From positions 124,001-188,000 of the forward strand of contig CAVXXD010000013.1 in the NCBI GenBank assembly GCA_963765625.1: a DNA stretch of 64,000 nt, read 5' to 3'. This DNA is from CAVXXD01 sp963765625 (GTDB lineage Bacteria > Actinomycetota > Geothermincolia > Geothermincolales > Geothermincolaceae). The notes under the pieces were generated by a model. The model saw only the letters and a list, made by a program, of their open reading frames with translations, was not told the origin of the DNA and searched no databases. The translations under genes and the position numbers were made by a program. Below are positions 60,315 to 64,000 of the stretch, piece after piece (position 1 is the stretch's first letter; each line of letters opens with the position of its first letter).

Positions 60315-61718
60315 CTAGACCACCTCCGCCGTTCCTCCGACCACCATTTCTCGCACCCGCAGGTGGGGCTGACCGGTGGACACTGGCACCGACTGGCCGT
60401 CCTTGCCGCACATCCCCGCGTCGAAATCGAGGTCGGCGGCGACGGCGTCGATGTTCTCCAGCACCCGTGGGCCGTTGCCGACCAGGGTGGCACCCTTGAT
60501 GGGGTCGGCGACCTTGCCGTTCTCGATCAGGTAGCCCTCGGTGATGGAGAAGATGAAATCGCCGGTGACCGGGTTGACCTCGCCGCCGCCTAGCTTCTTG
60601 GCATAGACGCCGCTGCCGGTGTCGGCGAGGATGTCCTCGAAGGTGTGCTCGCCCGGGGCGATGAAAGTGTTGGACATGCGCGGGATGGGCAGGTGGCGGT
60701 AGGACTGGCGCCGCCCGTTGCCGGTTGCCGCGACGCCGTCGCGCAGTGAGCGTTTCTTGTCGTTTATAAAAGAAGTGAGGACTCCCGCTTCGATGAGAGG
60801 AGTGCGCTGGGCCGGGACCCCTTCGTCGTCGAGGTGGTAGGAGCCCCAGATGTTGGCCAGGGTAGGGTCGTCGTAGGCGAAGACGATATCCGAGGCCACC
60901 TTCTCGCCGGTGCGACCCGCGAAGACGGAGGCATGCTTGAAGACGGCGTCCGCCTCCAGGCCGTGGCCGCAGGCCTCGTGGAACAGCACTCCCCCGGTGC
61001 CGTTGGCGATGATCACCGGGAAGGGGCCGGAGGGGGCGGGCCGGGCGTCCAGCATGGTCAGGGCCTGCCGGGCAGCCATGGCTCCCAGCTCGGCCGGGTC
61101 GAAGCGGTCGAACAGCTCGTAGCCGCCGAACATGCCCGGGGCCTCGTAACCGGTCTGGATATCGCCGCCACGCGCCGCCACCACCTGCACCAGGATGCGC
61201 ACGCGGGTGCGGTCCTCGTCCACCGCCTGGCCCTCGCTGGAAGCGATGAAAACCCGCTGGCGGCTGTCGCCCAGGGAGACGATCACCTGGACCACCTCCG
61301 CCCCGGCCCCCCGGGCCGCGGTGTCCGCCCGCCTGGCCAGGGTCAGCTTGACCTCGCGCGGCACCTCCTCGGGATTCTTTTTTACAAAATGTAATATGTC
61401 AACCGTGTTGCGCGGGAGCGGCGCGGTGAGGTCCACCACCCGCGTCCCCGCCTGGCTCCGCACCGCCGCGGCGCAGGTGGCCGCGGTCTGGAGCAGGGAA
61501 GCCTCGCTCAGGTCGTTGGTGTAGGCGTAGGCCATGGACTCGCCGTAGAGGATGCGCACTCCCGCCCCGCTCTCGAGCCCGGTGGAGTTGTCCTCCACCT
61601 TCCCTTCTTCCAGGCGCAGGGAGTAGCCCCGGCGGCTCTCCACGAACAGCTCGGCGAAGTCCCCGCCGTCCCGCAAGGCGCGCTTGATCACTTTATCCGC
61701 TGTGGAGATGTCGAGCAT
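60315..61718 (-). CDS. tldD: TldD metalloprotease
   Basis: A 467-residue catalytic subunit. The zinc site is the HExxxH in GGVLFHEACGHGLEADAVFK; other blocks are YSLRLEEGKVEDNSTGLESG, DDEGVPAQRTPLIEAGVLTS and SITEGYLIENGKVADPIKGA. TldD/TldE degrade or mature unstructured peptides (e.g. RiPP leader removal, CcdA turnover). Stop at 60315 immediately precedes the pmbA ATG. A short A/T-rich gap and a terminator separate it from the oxidase. Confidence 0.93.
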   Translation of the reverse strand: MLDISTADKVIKRALRDGGDFAELFVESRRGYSLRLEEGKVEDNSTGLESGAGVRILYGESMAYAYTNDLSEASLLQTAATCAAAVRSQAGTRVVDLTAPLPRNTVDILHFVKKNPEEVPREVKLTLARRADTAARGAGAEVVQVIVSLGDSRQRVFIASSEGQAVDEDRTRVRILVQVVAARGGDIQTGYEAPGMFGGYELFDRFDPAELGAMAARQALTMLDARPAPSGPFPVIIANGTGGVLFHEACGHGLEADAVFKHASVFAGRTGEKVASDIVFAYDDPTLANIWGSYHLDDEGVPAQRTPLIEAGVLTSFINDKKRSLRDGVAATGNGRRQSYRHLPIPRMSNTFIAPGEHTFEDILADTGSGVYAKKLGGGEVNPVTGDFIFSITEGYLIENGKVADPIKGATLVGNGPRVLENIDAVAADLDFDAGMCGKDGQSVPVSTGQPHLRVREMVVGGTAEVV

Positions 61719-61788
61719 CGTTCCCCCTCTTTCCTTTTAAAAAGAAGCTCATTCGTCACGATAAGGATAACAGGAATGCTCTTCCCTA

Positions 61789-61821
61789 TAAAAAGGCGCC
61801 CGCCCTTTCAGGCGGACGCCT
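61789..61821 (-). terminator. Terminator of the multicopper oxidase gene
   Basis: On the minus strand AGGCGTCCGCC pairs with GGCGGGCGCCT (one mismatch) across a 6-base loop, followed by TTTTT. It lies 20 bases after the stop at 61841. Confidence 0.75.
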
Positions 61822-61840
61822 CTCTTCTCTTGTGACTGCT

Positions 61841-64000
61841 TTATGGCGTAGGAGCGGCGTTGGACACGGCGGGCGCGGAGTCGGCGTTCACCAGCGGGAA
61901 GGTGGGCACGGTACTGCCCACCGCGTTCCTGGCGAACACGCGGTAGTACCGGGTACCCGCGAAGGTGCTGGTATCCGTGTAGGTGACCGTACCGGGAACC
62001 TGCTCGGTCAGGAAGGTCCACGGGCCGTTGAGGTTGTCGGCGTACTCTATGATGTAGCTGGTCTCAACGATGGAGTTGTCCGTCCAGTTGAGCACCACGC
62101 CGCCGACGGGGCCCGCGGCGGTCAGGCCGGTGGGCGCCCAGGGCGCGGTCGCGAACGGGAACCCGTGCATCATGTCCATCTCCTCGTGGCCCAGCAGGTG
62201 GCAGTGGAGGACGTACTCCCATCCGAAATTGACCAGCTGGTTGCTGATGGAGATGGGGTTGCCCTGCGTATCCGTGTAGCCTCCGGGGGCATACTGCAGG
62301 GGCGCACCTTCCGGCATGGTCGTGTCGATGAGGCGGACGCTTGAGGGTACCTCGAAGGGCAGGACCGGGGCATAGGACCGTATGGCTATGATGGTGTCCT
62401 CGAGTGGATTGACCCGCACCGTCTCCTTCCAGCCCAGTTCGTTGGGGTCGGGCGGACGGGTGCTGTTGTCCCAGGCCACCCTGTTTACTACCTGGACGTT
62501 GTTGAGGTGCCAGTGGATGGTGTGGGTATCCACGCCGTTGTGGGTTATCTTCCAGATCTGTGTGCCGTCCCCGGCCGTCGGATATGAAGCCGTCACGTTG
62601 TCCAGGGTCACGTCGACGGGCGGAGAGATGAAGGGGTAGAGGACGAAGCCTCGGTTGACCGGCTGGATGTTCGCCAGCTCCAGCCCCAGGAATCCGCTCA
62701 TCCTCCCGTATACCGGATCGAAGGCCTCCCCCATCTCATCCTGTATCGCTTTGGACTCGAAGGGGATGGTTATCCCCACGGCCTCGACGGCCGCGCCGGT
62801 CCCGCCGCCGCCCGTCAGGGTGACGGTGGGCGCCGAGACGTAACCGGCACCAGGGTTGGTCAGGATGACCCCGGTGACCTCACCGGGCGTGATGGTGGCG
62901 GTTGCAGCCGCGCCCGCGCCTCCCCCGCCGGTGAGCCCGACGGCGGGTGCGGAGGTATAGCCAGTGCCGCCGTTGGTCAGGACTATGCCGGTGACCTCAC
63001 CGGAAGAGACGGTGGCCGTGACGTCGGCGCCTACGCCTCCGCCACCGGTCAGGACGACGGTGGGAACGCCCGTGTAACCGTTGCCCCCATTGGTCAGGAT
63101 GACCCCGGTGACCTGCCCGATACCGATGGCGGCGCTGGCGGTGGCGCCGGTCCCGCCACCACCGCTCAAGGTGACGGTGGGGGCGGAGGTGTAGAAGCTG
63201 CCTCCGTTGGTCACCGTAACTCCGGTGACTACATCAGCGGTGAGGACGGCTGTCGCCGTAGCGCCGGTCCCGCCGCCGCCCTCGAATATTACCTCGGGCG
63301 GGGTGGTATAACCGCTACCTCCACTATCGACGTTTACGGTGGTCACCCCGGCCACCTGGGAGTAAGCCGCGGCGCCGCTGCCGCCGCCTCCGGTGAAGCT
63401 GACGGCGGGCGGTGTGGCGTAACCCCCTCCTCCATCGTTCAAGGTGAGCGCGGTGACCCCGGATACCTGAGCGTAGGCCGCGGCGCCCGTGCCGCCGCCT
63501 CCGGTGAAGTCAACGGCCGGGGCATTGGTGTAAGCGGCACCCCCCGATGTCAGCGCTACGGAAGTGACCCCCGACACCTGTGTGGTGGCGGTAGCCCCGG
63601 TGCCGTCCCCGCCCGATATGGCCACGGAAGGAGCCGAAGTATAGCCGCTGCCCCCGTCGGTCACCTTAAGGTCCGGCAGCGGGCCGTTGAAGAAGGTGAT
63701 GGAGGTGTCGTAGATGCGCACGTAGGGGTCGACCGGGAAGTCCTTGTTGTAGGCCGAGTTGTAGTCGGCGCTCGGAACAATGATGGGGTCCTGGCTCGCC
63801 GCGAACGCGCCCTGCGTTGTGGCCGTCGAGGCGAAAGCCGCCTCCAGCGCTGCCAGGTCGAAGACGGGAGCCGGAGCCGTATCCGCCACTTTGATCTGCA
63901 TCACCGTGCGGATATTGGGGCCGTAGCCCGCCAGGATCGAGGGCGCGCCGCCCGTTTCGGTCATATCGGGGGCACCCGTGTAGTAGTCGTAGCGAGGATC
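61841..64000 (-). CDS. Multicopper oxidase with inserted Gly-rich repeats and C-terminal FnIII domain (5' end outside window)
   Basis: The visible 719 residues are the C-terminal part of a multicopper oxidase; the start lies beyond the right edge. In order: a segment ending in FFNGPLPDL; eight ~40-residue Gly-rich repeats; a cupredoxin domain with copper ligands in HTIHWHLNNVQ and YVLHCHLLGHEEMDMM (the HCHxxxHxxxxM type-1 site); then a fibronectin-III-like domain (PTGLTAAGPVGGVVLNWTDN). It oxidises a metal ion or organic donor with O2, probably outside the membrane. No frameshift is apparent. Confidence 0.85.
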   Translation of the reverse strand, partial: DPRYDYYTGAPDMTETGGAPSILAGYGPNIRTVMQIKVADTAPAPVFDLAALEAAFASTATTQGAFAASQDPIIVPSADYNSAYNKDFPVDPYVRIYDTSITFFNGPLPDLKVTDGGSGYTSAPSVAISGGDGTGATATTQVSGVTSVALTSGGAAYTNAPAVDFTGGGGTGAAAYAQVSGVTALTLNDGGGGYATPPAVSFTGGGGSGAAAYSQVAGVTTVNVDSGGSGYTTPPEVIFEGGGGTGATATAVLTADVVTGVTVTNGGSFYTSAPTVTLSGGGGTGATASAAIGIGQVTGVILTNGGNGYTGVPTVVLTGGGGVGADVTATVSSGEVTGIVLTNGGTGYTSAPAVGLTGGGGAGAAATATITPGEVTGVILTNPGAGYVSAPTVTLTGGGGTGAAVEAVGITIPFESKAIQDEMGEAFDPVYGRMSGFLGLELANIQPVNRGFVLYPFISPPVDVTLDNVTASYPTAGDGTQIWKITHNGVDTHTIHWHLNNVQVVNRVAWDNSTRPPDPNELGWKETVRVNPLEDTIIAIRSYAPVLPFEVPSSVRLIDTTMPEGAPLQYAPGGYTDTQGNPISISNQLVNFGWEYVLHCHLLGHEEMDMMHGFPFATAPWAPTGLTAAGPVGGVVLNWTDNSIVETSYIIEYADNLNGPWTFLTEQVPGTVTYTDTSTFAGTRYYRVFARNAVGSTVPTFPLVNADSAPAVSNAAPTP
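62780..63690 (-). repeat. Eight tandem ~37-41-residue Gly-rich repeats within the multicopper oxidase gene
   Basis: Each unit follows VTGVxLTNGGxGYTSAPTV, then xLTGGGGTGAxATA. Eight units of about 110-123 bases are in frame. The first and fourth are the most divergent. They lie between the linker and the C-terminal cupredoxin domain. Confidence 0.85.

Noticed and set aside
1..64000. CRISPR array
   Set aside because: No set of short direct repeats with regular unique spacers was seen; the regular repeats found are protein-coding or palindromic.

Overview
The window is GC-rich, gene-dense bacterial DNA that fits an uncultured, probably anaerobic, deep-branching actinobacterium (Geothermincolia-like). 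This placement is inference. It rests on the gene order rpsF-ssb-rpsR-rplI, an actinobacterial Abhydrolase_9 membrane hydrolase, secreted repeat proteins of a type I associate with such lineages, and oxygen-sensitive or anaerobic enzymes: a 2-hydroxyacyl-CoA dehydratase pair, flavodiiron protein plus rubredoxin, radical SAM and a BKACE-type cleavage enzyme.

Layout. 1-1.8 kb: ribosomal/ssb operon, minus strand, cut at the left edge. 2.1-8.7 kb: secreted DUF4397 protein, cyclase-family hydrolase, cytochrome b5/DUF2231 membrane protein, flavodoxin-like reductase, broken ferredoxin, acyltransferase, glycosyltransferase. 8.8-17.8 kb: HAMP membrane sensors without output domains, degenerate GGDEF protein, secreted lipase, ABC-2 transporter, BKACE. 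18.7-24.1 kb: FAD oxidoreductase, then a TetR / FGGY kinase / RuBisCO-like protein cassette. 24.2-33.7 kb: CPBP protease, Abhydrolase_9, MscS, AsnC-type domain, rpmB, two more FAD oxidoreductases, a zinc-ribbon/pilin chimera. 33.9-40 kb: tRNA-Thr with a partial copy, radical SAM, YacP-like NYN protein, RlmB/TrmH, Cys-rich protein, phosphodiesterase, PurO-like protein. 40.1-46.8 kb: large secreted beta-propeller/repeat protein, then thiE-thiC-thiL-thiD under a TPP riboswitch. 46.9-53.5 kb: small conserved proteins, tRNA-Arg, flavodiiron/rubredoxin pair, dehydratase pair. 54-55.2 kb: a second TPP riboswitch with thiM. 55.3-58.9 kb: AT-richer island of an AraC regulator, PLP decarboxylase and SDR. 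58.9-64 kb: pmbA-tldD and the 3' part of a multicopper oxidase with eight inserted Gly-rich repeats.

Twelve otherwise recognisable genes are broken by frameshifts, and almost every break is a net insertion of one base. This points to insertion-biased sequence error (or, much less likely, recoding), so those genes are annotated across the break with the break position given. A family of palindromic repeats with the core GGGGTCAGACCCC sits at gene 3' ends five times. Thiamine synthesis is the best-resolved pathway: ThiC, ThiE, ThiD, ThiL and ThiM are all present, in two riboswitch-controlled units.
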